A stretch of DNA of 64,000 nucleotides from Xylanibacter oryzae DSM 17970 (GTDB lineage Bacteria; Bacteroidota; Bacteroidia; Bacteroidales; Bacteroidaceae): positions 3,205,703 through 3,269,702 of the forward strand of contig NZ_KK073873.1 in NCBI RefSeq assembly GCF_000585355.1, written 5' to 3'. The notes beneath the pieces are model-generated. The model saw only the letters and a list, made by a program, of their open reading frames with translations. It had not been told where the DNA came from and searched no databases. Made by a program: the position numbers and the translations under genes. Of this stretch, positions 1 through 8,524 are shown piece by piece. Position 1 is the first letter of the stretch, and every line of letters starts with the position of its first letter.

Positions 1-729
1 GCGCAAATAGTATTTTCAGATACACCAGGAGTCTTGAAGCCCAATTATAAATTGCAGGAGTCAATGTTGGCTTTCTCTGAGTCTGCTCTTCAAGATGCGG
101 ATGTATTGCTTTATGTTACTGATGTTGTGGAGAATCCAGAAAAAAATATGACTTTTTTGGAAAAGGTAAGGAAAATGTCTGTCCCTGTCTTGCTGCTGAT
201 AAATAAAATTGATCAGAGTGACCAGAATAGTCTTGGAAACATTGTGGAAAAGTGGCATTCGCTTTTGCCTAATGCAGAAATACTGCCTATATCGGCACAG
301 AATAAATTCGGTACTGATATGCTATTAAAGAGAATACAAGAATTATTACCTGATTCACCACCATATTTTGATAAAGAACAATTGACAGATAGACCTGCTC
401 GTTTTTTTGTCAGTGAAATCATTAGAGAGAAAATACTGCTTTATTACGATAAGGAAATCCCTTATTCTGTAGAAGTGCGTGTGGAGCAGTTTAAAGAAGA
501 TGACAAGCATATTCATATTAATGCCGTCTTATACGTAGAAAGAGATTCGCAAAAGGGTATTATCATAGGCCATCAAGGTGTCGCTTTGAAAAAGGTAAGT
601 ACCGAATCACGTAAGGCTTTGGAGAAATTCTTTGGCAAAAATATATATTTAGAAACATTTGTTAAAGTAGACAAAGACTGGCGCAGTTCAGATAAGGAAT
701 TGGACAGTTTTGGTTATAACCCTGAATAA
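1..729 (+). CDS. era: GTPase Era, 5'-truncated by the window edge
   Basis: Ribosome-assembly GTPase that binds the 3' end of 16S rRNA and checks 30S maturation. The frame is open from base 1. The G3 motif DTPG is at visible residues 7-10 and the G4 motif NKID near residue 68. The C-terminal KH domain carries the GHQG loop. Era is usually close to 300 residues, and 242 are present here, so roughly the first 50 including the P-loop lie outside the window. The ATG-less beginning is therefore truncation, not an alternative start. der follows 13 bases later on the same strand, so the two ribosome-assembly GTPases probably form one transcript. Confidence 0.95.
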   Translation, partial: AQIVFSDTPGVLKPNYKLQESMLAFSESALQDADVLLYVTDVVENPEKNMTFLEKVRKMSVPVLLLINKIDQSDQNSLGNIVEKWHSLLPNAEILPISAQNKFGTDMLLKRIQELLPDSPPYFDKEQLTDRPARFFVSEIIREKILLYYDKEIPYSVEVRVEQFKEDDKHIHINAVLYVERDSQKGIIIGHQGVALKKVSTESRKALEKFFGKNIYLETFVKVDKDWRSSDKELDSFGYNPE

Positions 730-742
730 AAAGTAACATAAT

Positions 743-2056
743 ATGGCAAATTTAGTAGCAATAGTAGGACGTCCAAATGTGGGTAAATCCACTTTGTTTA
801 ATAGACTATCAAAGTCTCGTCGTGCGATAGTAAGTGACGAGGCGGGCACAACACGCGACCGTCAGTATGGTAAGAGTGAATGGAATGGTAAAGAATTTTC
901 GATTGTTGATACCGGTGGTTGGGTAGTTAAATCGGATGATATATTTGAGGAAGCTATTCGTAGACAGGTAATAATAGCAACAGAGGAAGCTGATCTTGTG
1001 CTATTCTTGGTAGACGTTACAACTGGACTTACTGATTGGGATGAGGATGTTGCTGACATCTTGCGCCGTGCTAAGTTGCCAGTGTTACTTGTAGCAAACA
1101 AGACAGATAATAACGATCAGTTATATGATGCAGCAGAGTTTTATTCGCTTGGACTTGGTGAGCCTATATGTATAAGTTCTGCTACAGGTAGCGGTACTGG
1201 TGAATTGCTTGATACTGTAATTGAAAAACTGAAACCTAATACAGGTGAAATAATTGAAGAGGGAATCCCTCGTTTTGCTGTTGTAGGTAGACCCAATGCA
1301 GGTAAAAGTAGTATTATTAATGCTTTTATTGGAGAAGACCGTAATATTGTTACAGAGATAGCAGGAACAACTCGCGATAGCATTTATACAAGATATGAAA
1401 AGTTCGGTTTTGACTTCTATCTTGTAGATACAGCAGGTATAAGAAAGAAAAACAAAGTAACTGAAGATTTGGAATTTTATTCTGTAATGAGATCTATACG
1501 TTCTATAGAGAATTCGGATGTTTGTATTTTAATGGTTGATGCTATTCGAGGAATAGAGGCCCAGGATATGAATATATTCCAATTGATTCAGAAAAATTAT
1601 AAATCCTTGGTAGTAGTAGTAAATAAATGGGATTTGGTAGAAGACAAAGATACTAAGGTTATGAAAACTTTTGAGAATGCTATACGTGAACGTATGGCTC
1701 CTTTTATTGACTTCCCAATAATATTTGTTTCTGCATTGACAAAGCAGCGAATATTCAAAGTATTGGAAACCGCAAAAGAAGTATATCAAAACAGAACAGC
1801 TCGTATAGGTACATCTAAGTTGAATGAGGTTATGCTTCCGATTATAGAAGCTTATCCTCCTCAGTCAATTAAGGGCAAATATATTAAGATAAAATATTGC
1901 ATGCAATTGCCTAATACTCAGATACCTTCGTTCGTATTCTTTGCGAACCTTCCGCAATATGTAAAAGAACAATATAGAAGATTCTTGGAAAATAAAATAC
2001 GTGCTAATTGGACCCTCACCGGAACACCTATACATGTGTTTATACGCCAGAAATAG
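743..2056 (+). CDS. der: Ribosome biogenesis GTPase Der (EngA), double G domain
   Basis: Essential GTPase for late 50S subunit assembly. The 437-residue protein has the family's tandem G domains. The first P-loop is GRPNVGKST at residues 8-16 and the second is GRPNAGKSS near residue 182. Each is followed by DTxG and NKxD motifs (NKTD, NKWD). A KH-like C-terminal domain completes the usual layout and length. It starts 13 bases after era with no promoter between them. A small lipoprotein gene follows 18 bases downstream and may be in the same transcript. Confidence 0.97.
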   Translation: MANLVAIVGRPNVGKSTLFNRLSKSRRAIVSDEAGTTRDRQYGKSEWNGKEFSIVDTGGWVVKSDDIFEEAIRRQVIIATEEADLVLFLVDVTTGLTDWDEDVADILRRAKLPVLLVANKTDNNDQLYDAAEFYSLGLGEPICISSATGSGTGELLDTVIEKLKPNTGEIIEEGIPRFAVVGRPNAGKSSIINAFIGEDRNIVTEIAGTTRDSIYTRYEKFGFDFYLVDTAGIRKKNKVTEDLEFYSVMRSIRSIENSDVCILMVDAIRGIEAQDMNIFQLIQKNYKSLVVVVNKWDLVEDKDTKVMKTFENAIRERMAPFIDFPIIFVSALTKQRIFKVLETAKEVYQNRTARIGTSKLNEVMLPIIEAYPPQSIKGKYIKIKYCMQLPNTQIPSFVFFANLPQYVKEQYRRFLENKIRANWTLTGTPIHVFIRQK

Positions 2057-2074
2057 TAGTAAAAATAAGATATC

Positions 2075-2464
2075 ATGCGTTGGAGTTTTTATGTATTAAT
2101 TTTAGGTATAGTAATAATGAGCTCTTGTTCTGGAAAAAGAGAAGAGGATAAGGCTTCTATTGCGGCAAAAGATTATTATGAAATGTTGATAGCCGGTCAA
2201 TATGATAAGTTTGTTGCTAGTTCAATAAATACCGATAATATACCTAAAGAATACAGAGAACAACTAGTTACGAATGTAAAACAGTTTGTAGCTGTGCAAA
2301 AAAATGAACGTGGTGGAATCAGAGAAGTACGAATAGTAAATTCAAGTTACAATAAGAAAAAGGATTCTGCAGATGTTCTTCTGGTTCTGTCTTACAAAGA
2401 CAGAGTTAATGAAGAAATTGTGGTACCTATGATAAAGAAAAACGGGAAATGGATGATGCGTTAA
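2075..2464 (+). CDS. Small lipoprotein, NTF2/DUF4878-like
   Basis: Predicted 129-residue lipoprotein of unknown function. The N-terminus is a hydrophobic segment ending in the lipobox MSSC at about residues 15-18, so the mature protein would be anchored through that cysteine. The rest is a small alpha+beta domain. It has an early helix (DYYEMLIAGQYDKFV) and a final strand ending KKNGKWMMR, a pattern shared with DUF4878/NTF2-like lipoproteins. The family assignment is my inference from the pattern. It sits 18 bases after der and converges with mlaF, whose stop lies 3 bases away. Confidence 0.75.
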   Translation: MRWSFYVLILGIVIMSSCSGKREEDKASIAAKDYYEMLIAGQYDKFVASSINTDNIPKEYREQLVTNVKQFVAVQKNERGGIREVRIVNSSYNKKKDSADVLLVLSYKDRVNEEIVVPMIKKNGKWMMR

Positions 2465-2467
2465 TCA

Positions 2468-3250
2468 TTATTTTCTGTTTTTCTGTTTTTCTTGTTCTAA
2501 TGCAATATCTTTTACTTTCCTGAATAAATCTGATGCAAAAATGAAGTCATTGAGTTCCTTATTTGTAGAACTAACAATTTCTTCTTTTGATCCTTGCCAT
2601 TCTTTTATTCCATCACATAAGAATATTATATTTTCGCCTATACCCATAACGGAGTTCATGTCATGAGTGTTTATTATTGTGGTTGTGTTAAACTCTTGCG
2701 TTATGCTATGAACAAGATCGTCAATTACAAGTGATGTCTTTGGATCCAAACCCGAATTCGGTTCATCGCAGAAAAGATATTGTGGATTTAATGAAATAGC
2801 TCGCGCAATGGCTACACGTTTTTGCATACCACCAGAAATCTCTCCGGGAAATTTATTTTGAGCCTCAATAAGATTTACACGGTCAAGACAAAATTGTGCG
2901 CGCTTTACTCTATCTCTGTAAGTCATATCCGAAAACATATCGAGAGGAAACATAACATTTTCAATGACAGAAAGAGAATCAAAAAGGGCCGCACTTTGAA
3001 AAATCATTCCCATTTTACGTCTAATCATTACTTTCTCATTTTTACTCATTGCTACGAAATCTTCACCATCATAAAGAACTTCTCCTTTAGTTGGTGAAAG
3101 AAGCCCTACAAGGTTTTTCATTAATACAGTTTTTCCAGAACCGCTCTGACCAATTATAAGATTTGTTTTACCGTTTTCAAAGTTGGCGTTGATATCTTTA
3201 AGAACTTCTTTGTCTTGGAAAGACTTATATAAATGTCTGACTTCTATCAT
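2468..3250 (-). CDS. mlaF: ABC transporter ATPase, MlaF-like
   Basis: ATP-binding subunit of an Mla-type phospholipid transporter that keeps outer-membrane lipid asymmetry. The 260-residue protein has Walker A GQSGSGKT near residue 34, the signature SGGMQKRVAIARA, and Walker B YLFCDEPNSGLDP, followed by the switch histidine (INTHD). It begins one base after the stop of the permease gene on the same strand, so the pair is translated together. The substrate-binding MlaD subunit is not in this window. The assignment to phospholipid transport rests on the pairing with an MlaE-type permease. Confidence 0.88.
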   Translation of the reverse strand: MIEVRHLYKSFQDKEVLKDINANFENGKTNLIIGQSGSGKTVLMKNLVGLLSPTKGEVLYDGEDFVAMSKNEKVMIRRKMGMIFQSAALFDSLSVIENVMFPLDMFSDMTYRDRVKRAQFCLDRVNLIEAQNKFPGEISGGMQKRVAIARAISLNPQYLFCDEPNSGLDPKTSLVIDDLVHSITQEFNTTTIINTHDMNSVMGIGENIIFLCDGIKEWQGSKEEIVSSTNKELNDFIFASDLFRKVKDIALEQEKQKNRK

Positions 3251-3251
3251 A

Positions 3252-3998
3252 TTATGAAAGTAATTGAGTTAGAAATAAATCTGAGAATAATATAAGAACG
3301 CTACTACATACCACCGAATCTGTACTGGCTTTTCCTACATTAACAGAACCACCTTCAACTGTATATCCAAAGAATGAAGGGACACTGGAAATGATAAAAG
3401 CAAAGAAGAGACTCTTAATTATTCCCATCCACACAAACCATTCATTGAAATCGTGCTGAAGACCAATTGTGAGGTCGTCTGGACTTATTATATGACCAAA
3501 ATAAGAGGTAGCATATGCACCTATTATGCCTGATGCAGTACTGAAAATAACAAGAAAAGGCATAATAGTAATCATTCCCAGAATCTTAGGAAGAATAAGA
3601 AAACATGCTGAGTTGACTCCCATAATGTCTAGCGCATCAATTTGCTGTGTTACACGCATAGTTCCTAATTCGGAAGCAATGTTTGAACCTACTTTTCCTG
3701 CAAGAATCAAACACATAATTGAAGATGAAAATTCTAATAGCATAATTTCTCTTGTTGCATATCCTGTAACGAAATGAGGCATCCATGGACTCTGTATGTT
3801 TAATCGAATCTGTATACAGATAACAGCCCCAATGAAAAAAGAAATTAATAATACTATACCGATAGAATTAACTCCTAACTGAGCCATTTCTTTTATATAT
3901 TGCTTTAGAAACATCCTCATCCGTTCTGGACGTGAGAAAGTCTTACCCATTACTTGGAGGTAAATGCCTAATGTGGTTAAATATTTTTGTATTAACAT
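3252..3998 (-). CDS. mlaE: MlaE-family ABC permease
   Basis: Membrane permease of the Mla lipid transporter (MlaE/YrbE/TRGD4 family), with several hydrophobic segments. Conserved glycine-rich stretches include FIGAVICIQIR and the helix with LAGKVGSNIASELGTMR, typical of the family. The frame stays open to a TTG at 4055. However, a promoter-like TACTTTTG (minus strand, 4023-4030) lies inside that extension, so I prefer the ATG at 3998. That start gives 248 residues, beginning MLIQKYLTTLGIYLQVMGKTF. It is divergent from lptB and one base upstream of mlaF. Confidence 0.87.
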   Translation of the reverse strand: MLIQKYLTTLGIYLQVMGKTFSRPERMRMFLKQYIKEMAQLGVNSIGIVLLISFFIGAVICIQIRLNIQSPWMPHFVTGYATREIMLLEFSSSIMCLILAGKVGSNIASELGTMRVTQQIDALDIMGVNSACFLILPKILGMITIMPFLVIFSTASGIIGAYATSYFGHIISPDDLTIGLQHDFNEWFVWMGIIKSLFFAFIISSVPSFFGYTVEGGSVNVGKASTDSVVCSSVLILFSDLFLTQLLS

Positions 3999-4022
3999 CG
4001 CTGATATCTTTATATCTGCTTG

Positions 4023-4030
4023 CAAAAGTA
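4023..4030 (-). promoter_or_regulatory. -7 box of the mlaEF promoter
   Basis: TACTTTTG on the minus strand matches TAnnTTTG. It lies 25 bases upstream of the preferred mlaE ATG, and a TTG at 4053-4055 sits near the -33 position. Confidence 0.5.
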
Positions 4031-4104
4031 ACCAAAATCCTCTAAAAAACTGCAATATATTGAATAGTTTTTGAATTTATCAATGTTATTAGCTACATTT
4101 TTGT

Positions 4105-4112
4105 TATTTTTG
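4105..4112 (+). promoter_or_regulatory. -7 box of the lptB promoter
   Basis: TATTTTTG matches the Bacteroidales -7 consensus TAnnTTTG and is followed by GCAAA. It lies 20 bases before the lptB ATG. Confidence 0.6.
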
Positions 4113-4131
4113 CAAACCAAACGGATAAATT

Positions 4132-4947
4132 ATGGATGCAACAGAACATATTGGGAATGAAAGTATGGTGCTTAGGACCGAAGGCTTGGTAAAGCGTTAT
4201 GGTAAAAGAACTGTGGTTAATGACGTTTCTATAAACGTGAAACAAGGAGAAATAGTCGGGCTTTTAGGTCCTAATGGCGCTGGTAAAACAACCTCGTTCT
4301 ATATGACTACAGGACTGATAGTTCCTAATGCCGGACATATATTTCTGAATAATATGGATATTACTCAATACCCTGTCTATAAGCGTGCTCGTGCTGGAAT
4401 AGGATATTTGGCCCAAGAGGCAAGCGTTTTCAGAACATTAAGCGTAGAAGACAATATCATGGCCGTTTTGGAAATGACAAAAATGTCTCATAAAGAACAG
4501 TTGTTAAAACTTGAATCTTTGATAAGAGAATTTCGTTTGGATAAGGTACGGAAAAATAAGGGAAACCAGTTGTCTGGTGGGGAAAGAAGAAGAACCGAAA
4601 TTGCACGTTGTTTGGCAATTGACCCTAAATTTATTATGCTAGATGAACCTTTTGCAGGCGTTGACCCTATTGCGGTTGAAGACATACAGCATATAGTATG
4701 GAGACTGAAATATCGCAATATTGGAATACTTATTACGGACCATAATGTGCAGGAAACTTTGAGCATTACGGATAGAGCTTATCTTTTGTTTGAAGGCCGA
4801 ATATTATTCCAAGGGACACCTGAAGAATTAGCTGAAAATAAAATAGTACGTGAAAAATATTTAAGTAATAGTTTCGTACTAAGAAAAAAAGACTTTCAAC
4901 TTATTGATGAAGAAAAGAGAGCTAAAGAACAACAAGAGGATGGTTAA
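4132..4947 (+). CDS. lptB: LPS export ABC transporter ATPase LptB
   Basis: Cytoplasmic ATPase that powers LptFG to lift LPS from the inner membrane into the Lpt bridge. The 271-residue protein has Walker [10 protein letters not shown], a Q-loop, signature [13 protein letters not shown], Walker [14 protein letters not shown] and the switch histidine in ITDHN. LptB is distinguished by the FAGVDPIAV stretch, present here. About 20 residues at the C-terminus are charged and extend beyond the common core. It has its own promoter and is divergent from mlaEF. lptF/lptG are not in the window, which is normal for this phylum. Confidence 0.95.
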   Translation: MDATEHIGNESMVLRTEGLVKRYGKRTVVNDVSINVKQGEIVGLLGPNGAGKTTSFYMTTGLIVPNAGHIFLNNMDITQYPVYKRARAGIGYLAQEASVFRTLSVEDNIMAVLEMTKMSHKEQLLKLESLIREFRLDKVRKNKGNQLSGGERRRTEIARCLAIDPKFIMLDEPFAGVDPIAVEDIQHIVWRLKYRNIGILITDHNVQETLSITDRAYLLFEGRILFQGTPEELAENKIVREKYLSNSFVLRKKDFQLIDEEKRAKEQQEDG

Positions 4948-5006
4948 AAAATATAATAAATAATACATTTCTAATATTATAATTAGTTTTTTTGAGTTAA
5001 TATCAT

Positions 5007-5014
5007 TAACTTTG
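5007..5014 (+). promoter_or_regulatory. -7 box of the tig promoter
   Basis: TAACTTTG matches TAnnTTTG. A leader of about 70 A/T-rich bases separates it from the trigger factor ATG. Confidence 0.55.
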
Positions 5015-5089
5015 CAGTTCGTTATATATTAGATAGCGTTTATAAATATTTGAATAAATAATAACAATAATAATAATTAAACATCAGAG

Positions 5090-6448
5090 ATGAAAATTTC
5101 ATTTGAAAATCCCGACAAAGTTACAGGCGTTTTAACTTTGACGATTGAAGAGGCTGATTACAAGGAGAATGTCGAGAAGACACTGAATACTTATCGCAAA
5201 AAAGCTAATGTTCCAGGCTTTCGTCCAGGACAAGTTCCAATGGGAATGATTAAAAGACAATTCGGTACTTCTGTAAAAGTAGAAGAGATAAATAAGCAAT
5301 TGGGAGAAAAGATCTATGGATATATAAAAGAGAACAATATCCAAATGCTTGGTGAACCATTGCCTAATACGGATAAGCAGAAAGAACTTGATTTCGAAAA
5401 AGATAATACTTTTGACTTTGTTTTTGATATAGCTATTGCTCCTGAGTTTAATGTAGAGTTGACATCTAAGGATACAATAGATTATAATGACATAACTATT
5501 GATGATGATCTTATAAATCGTCAGATAGATATGTTCGCATCTCGCGCTGGACATTATGATAAAGTTGACGAATATAAAGAGAATGATATGCTGAAGGGCG
5601 ATCTTCATGAACTTGATGAGAAAGGCAATACAAAAGAAGGTGGAATCACTGTTGAAACTGCAGTCCTTATGCCTAATTATATAAAGGTTGAAGATCAAAA
5701 GAAATTGTTCGATGGCTCAAAGGTTAATGATATAATTGTATTTAATCCTAAAAAGGCTTATCCAGAAAGTGATGTAGAAATATCTTCTCTTCTTAAGATT
5801 AGCAAAGAAGACGCAGCCAATGTGACAGCTGATTTTAGTTATCAGATTACGGAAATTTCTCGTTTCGTTTCAGCAGAAGTAAATCAGGAACTTTTTGATC
5901 AAGTTTATGGACAAGGAAACGTTAAAGATGAAAAAGGCTTCCGTGAAAAAATTGCTGAAGGTTTAAAACTTCAGTTGGATGCAGATAGTGACTTTAAATT
6001 TATTCAAGATGTTCGTTCTTATCTTGAGAAAAAAATCGGTAAATTAACTTTCCCTGATTCTCTTCTAAAGAAAATAATGCTGAACAACAATAAAGACAAA
6101 GGCGAGGAATTTGTAGAAAAGAATTACGAAAATAGTATTAAAGAACTTACTTGGCATCTTATTAAAGAGCAACTTGTTAAGGCAAATGATATCAAAATAG
6201 ATGATAAAGATATTAAAGATGCTGCAAAAGAAGCTGCAAGAGCTCAGTTCGCACAGTATGGCATGACAAACATTCCTGATGAATATCTTGAAAATTATGC
6301 TAGTGAGATGCTTAAGAAGCAGGAGACCGTAGAAGGTTTGGCAGACAGAAGTATTGAACGTAAATTGACAGATGCTTTGAAAAAAGTCGTTAAACTGAAG
6401 AAAAAGTCAGTATCTCTAGACGACTTTAATAAGATGATGGAAGAATAA
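5090..6448 (+). CDS. tig: Trigger factor chaperone
   Basis: Ribosome-bound chaperone that holds nascent chains at the exit tunnel. The N-terminal ribosome-binding domain contains the signature GFRPGQVPM at about residues 43-51. This corresponds to the GFRxGKxP loop that docks on ribosomal protein L23. A divergent middle domain and a long helical C-terminal domain follow, for 452 residues, close to the family length. The middle (FKBP-type isomerase) domain is weakly conserved in sequence and may not be catalytic. It lies directly upstream of clpP-clpX, the usual gene order. Confidence 0.95.
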   Translation: MKISFENPDKVTGVLTLTIEEADYKENVEKTLNTYRKKANVPGFRPGQVPMGMIKRQFGTSVKVEEINKQLGEKIYGYIKENNIQMLGEPLPNTDKQKELDFEKDNTFDFVFDIAIAPEFNVELTSKDTIDYNDITIDDDLINRQIDMFASRAGHYDKVDEYKENDMLKGDLHELDEKGNTKEGGITVETAVLMPNYIKVEDQKKLFDGSKVNDIIVFNPKKAYPESDVEISSLLKISKEDAANVTADFSYQITEISRFVSAEVNQELFDQVYGQGNVKDEKGFREKIAEGLKLQLDADSDFKFIQDVRSYLEKKIGKLTFPDSLLKKIMLNNNKDKGEEFVEKNYENSIKELTWHLIKEQLVKANDIKIDDKDIKDAAKEAARAQFAQYGMTNIPDEYLENYASEMLKKQETVEGLADRSIERKLTDALKKVVKLKKKSVSLDDFNKMMEE

Positions 6449-6504
6449 AATAAAAATTTGATAAAAATAATCCCCAAATTAAGGAGGTTGTCGACTTTTT
6501 TTAT

Positions 6505-6512
6505 TATCTTTG
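6505..6512 (+). promoter_or_regulatory. -7 box of the clpP promoter
   Basis: TATCTTTG matches TAnnTTTG. A TTG start that would extend clpP (6510) falls inside this box, which supports the ATG at 6573. Confidence 0.65.
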
Positions 6513-6572
6513 TTCCTACGAACAAAAAAAATAAGGTCGATAACCTTCTTTTTTAGTATAAAACTTAGAAAA

Positions 6573-7238
6573 ATGAATGATTTTAGGAAATATGCTACTA
6601 AGCATTTAGGTATGGACGGTATGGCATTAGATGATGTTGTAAAATCACAGGCACAATACCTCAATCCTTACATTTTGGAAGAACGTCAGTTGAATGTCAC
6701 TCAAATGGACGTGTTCTCACGTCTTATGATGGATCGTATTATTTTTCTGGGAACAGAGATAGACGACTATACGGCGAATACGCTTCAGGCGCAGTTGCTA
6801 TATCTTGATTCTGCAGATTCGGGTAAAGACATATCAATATATATAAATTCTCCAGGAGGAAGCGTTTCTGCTGGTCTGGGCATATATGATACTATGCAGT
6901 TTATATCAAGTAATGTAGCCACTATCTGTACAGGTATGGCCGCTTCAATGGCTTCGGTTCTGTTAGTGTCAGGCACTGAAGGCAAGCGCTCTGCACTTCC
7001 TCATAGCCGTGTTATGATACACCAGCCTATGGGAGGAACACAGGGACAAGCATCAGATATTGATATCGTTGCAAAACAGATTAACATATTGAAGAAAGAA
7101 CTGTATACAATAATTTCAGATCATTCTCACACTCCTTATGAAAAAGTTTATGCTGATTCTGACCGCGATTATTGGATGACAGCGGAAGAGGCAAAGGCTT
7201 ATGGAATGGTGGATAATGTATTGACAAGAAAGAAATAA
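6573..7238 (+). CDS. clpP: ATP-dependent Clp protease proteolytic subunit
   Basis: Serine peptidase that forms the tetradecameric chamber of ClpXP. The nucleophile serine is in GMAASMAS and the catalytic histidine in MIHQPMGG, both in the expected order. The oxyanion-hole region SPGGSVSAG is also clear. The start is set at the ATG at 6573 (MNDFRKYATKH), giving 221 residues. An in-frame TTG 63 bases upstream overlaps the promoter box and encodes a lysine-rich stretch unlike ClpP. clpX follows after 9 bases, so protease and unfoldase are co-transcribed. Confidence 0.96.
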   Translation: MNDFRKYATKHLGMDGMALDDVVKSQAQYLNPYILEERQLNVTQMDVFSRLMMDRIIFLGTEIDDYTANTLQAQLLYLDSADSGKDISIYINSPGGSVSAGLGIYDTMQFISSNVATICTGMAASMASVLLVSGTEGKRSALPHSRVMIHQPMGGTQGQASDIDIVAKQINILKKELYTIISDHSHTPYEKVYADSDRDYWMTAEEAKAYGMVDNVLTRKK

Positions 7239-7247
7239 TATAAATAG

Positions 7248-8480
7248 ATGAAGAAAGTTTGCAGCTTTTGTGGTAGAAGTGATAAGGATGTTAAGCTGTT
7301 GATAACAGGATTGAATGGCTATATCTGCGAAGATTGTGTCAGTCAGGCATATCAGATCGTCCAATCTTCTGGCATAATGAATGGTGAAGGTTCACAAAAC
7401 GAGAGTAAATTCAAGATAAAAAAAGTTCCTAAACCTGTTGAAATAAAGAAGTATTTGGATAAATACATTATAGGTCAGGATGAAGCCAAACGATATCTAG
7501 CAGTATCTGTATATAACCATTATAAGAGATTGCAGCAGCCAGAAGATGAAAATGGCGTAGAAATAGAAAAAAGCAATATTATAATGGTTGGCAGTACCGG
7601 TACAGGCAAAACATTACTTGCCCGTACCATCGCTAAACTGCTTGATGTCCCTTTTACAATAGTTGATGCGACCGTATTTACAGAAGCTGGATATGTAGGT
7701 GAAGATGTCGAAAGTATCTTAAGTAGATTGCTACAAGTTGCAGACTTTGATGTGAATGCTGCCCAGCGTGGTATTGTTTTTATTGATGAAATAGACAAGA
7801 TTGCACGTAAAAGCGATAATCCTTCAATAACGAGAGATGTAAGTGGAGAAGGTGTACAGCAAGGACTATTAAAGTTACTTGAGGGTTCTATTGTCAATGT
7901 TCCACCAAAGGGTGGTCGTAAACATCCTGATCAGGACTATATACATGTAGATACTAAAAATATTCTTTTTATATGTGGTGGAGCTTTTGATGGAATTGAA
8001 AGAAAAATAGCACAAAGATTAAATACTCATGTAGTGGGTTATAACTCAGTGCAGAATGTACAGAACATAGATAAAGGTAATCTTATGAAATATATAGTGC
8101 CACAGGATTTGAAATCGTTCGGCCTTATTCCTGAGATAATAGGGCGCTTGCCTGTGCTGACATACCTTAATCCTTTGGATAAAACTGCTCTTCGTAATAT
8201 ACTTACAGAACCACAAAATTCTATTATAAAACAGTATGCTAAACTATTTGAAATGGACGGCATAACGTTAACATTCTCAAAGGACGCACTTGACTATATT
8301 GTAGACAAGGCTGTAGAATATAAATTAGGAGCGCGTGGACTTCGTAGTATTGTCGAAAGTGTTATGATGGATACAATGTTTGAGATTCCTTCAAAGCGAG
8401 TAAAAACATTTGACGTAACATTGGATTACGCAAAAAAACAATTGGATAAGGCTCAACTGAATAAGTTGGAAAGCGCATAA
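7248..8480 (+). CDS. clpX: ATP-dependent unfoldase ClpX
   Basis: AAA+ unfoldase that feeds substrates to ClpP. The N-terminal zinc-binding domain has CSFCG and CEDC (four cysteines). Walker A is GSTGTGKT, Walker B is IVFIDEIDK, and the pore loop GYVGED is present. The stretch HVVGYNSV occupies the place of the ClpP-docking IGF loop, with VGY as the hydrophobic tripeptide. The 410-residue length is normal. It is 9 bases downstream of clpP on the same strand. Confidence 0.97.
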   Translation: MKKVCSFCGRSDKDVKLLITGLNGYICEDCVSQAYQIVQSSGIMNGEGSQNESKFKIKKVPKPVEIKKYLDKYIIGQDEAKRYLAVSVYNHYKRLQQPEDENGVEIEKSNIIMVGSTGTGKTLLARTIAKLLDVPFTIVDATVFTEAGYVGEDVESILSRLLQVADFDVNAAQRGIVFIDEIDKIARKSDNPSITRDVSGEGVQQGLLKLLEGSIVNVPPKGGRKHPDQDYIHVDTKNILFICGGAFDGIERKIAQRLNTHVVGYNSVQNVQNIDKGNLMKYIVPQDLKSFGLIPEIIGRLPVLTYLNPLDKTALRNILTEPQNSIIKQYAKLFEMDGITLTFSKDALDYIVDKAVEYKLGARGLRSIVESVMMDTMFEIPSKRVKTFDVTLDYAKKQLDKAQLNKLESA

Positions 8481-8524
8481 TCTTTTATTTAATATGCTGA
8501 AGAAAGGAGCTGCTTATTAATAAT

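Noticed and set aside
3252..4947. Divergent mlaEF-lptB as a new lipid-transport system.
   Set aside because: Both are standard envelope modules with separate promoters. Adjacency alone does not show joint function.
5132..5698. 188-residue minus-strand frame within tig.
   Set aside because: Shadow frame opposite a well-supported gene, rich in Ile/Phe/Ser/Tyr from A/T-rich antisense codons, with no motif.
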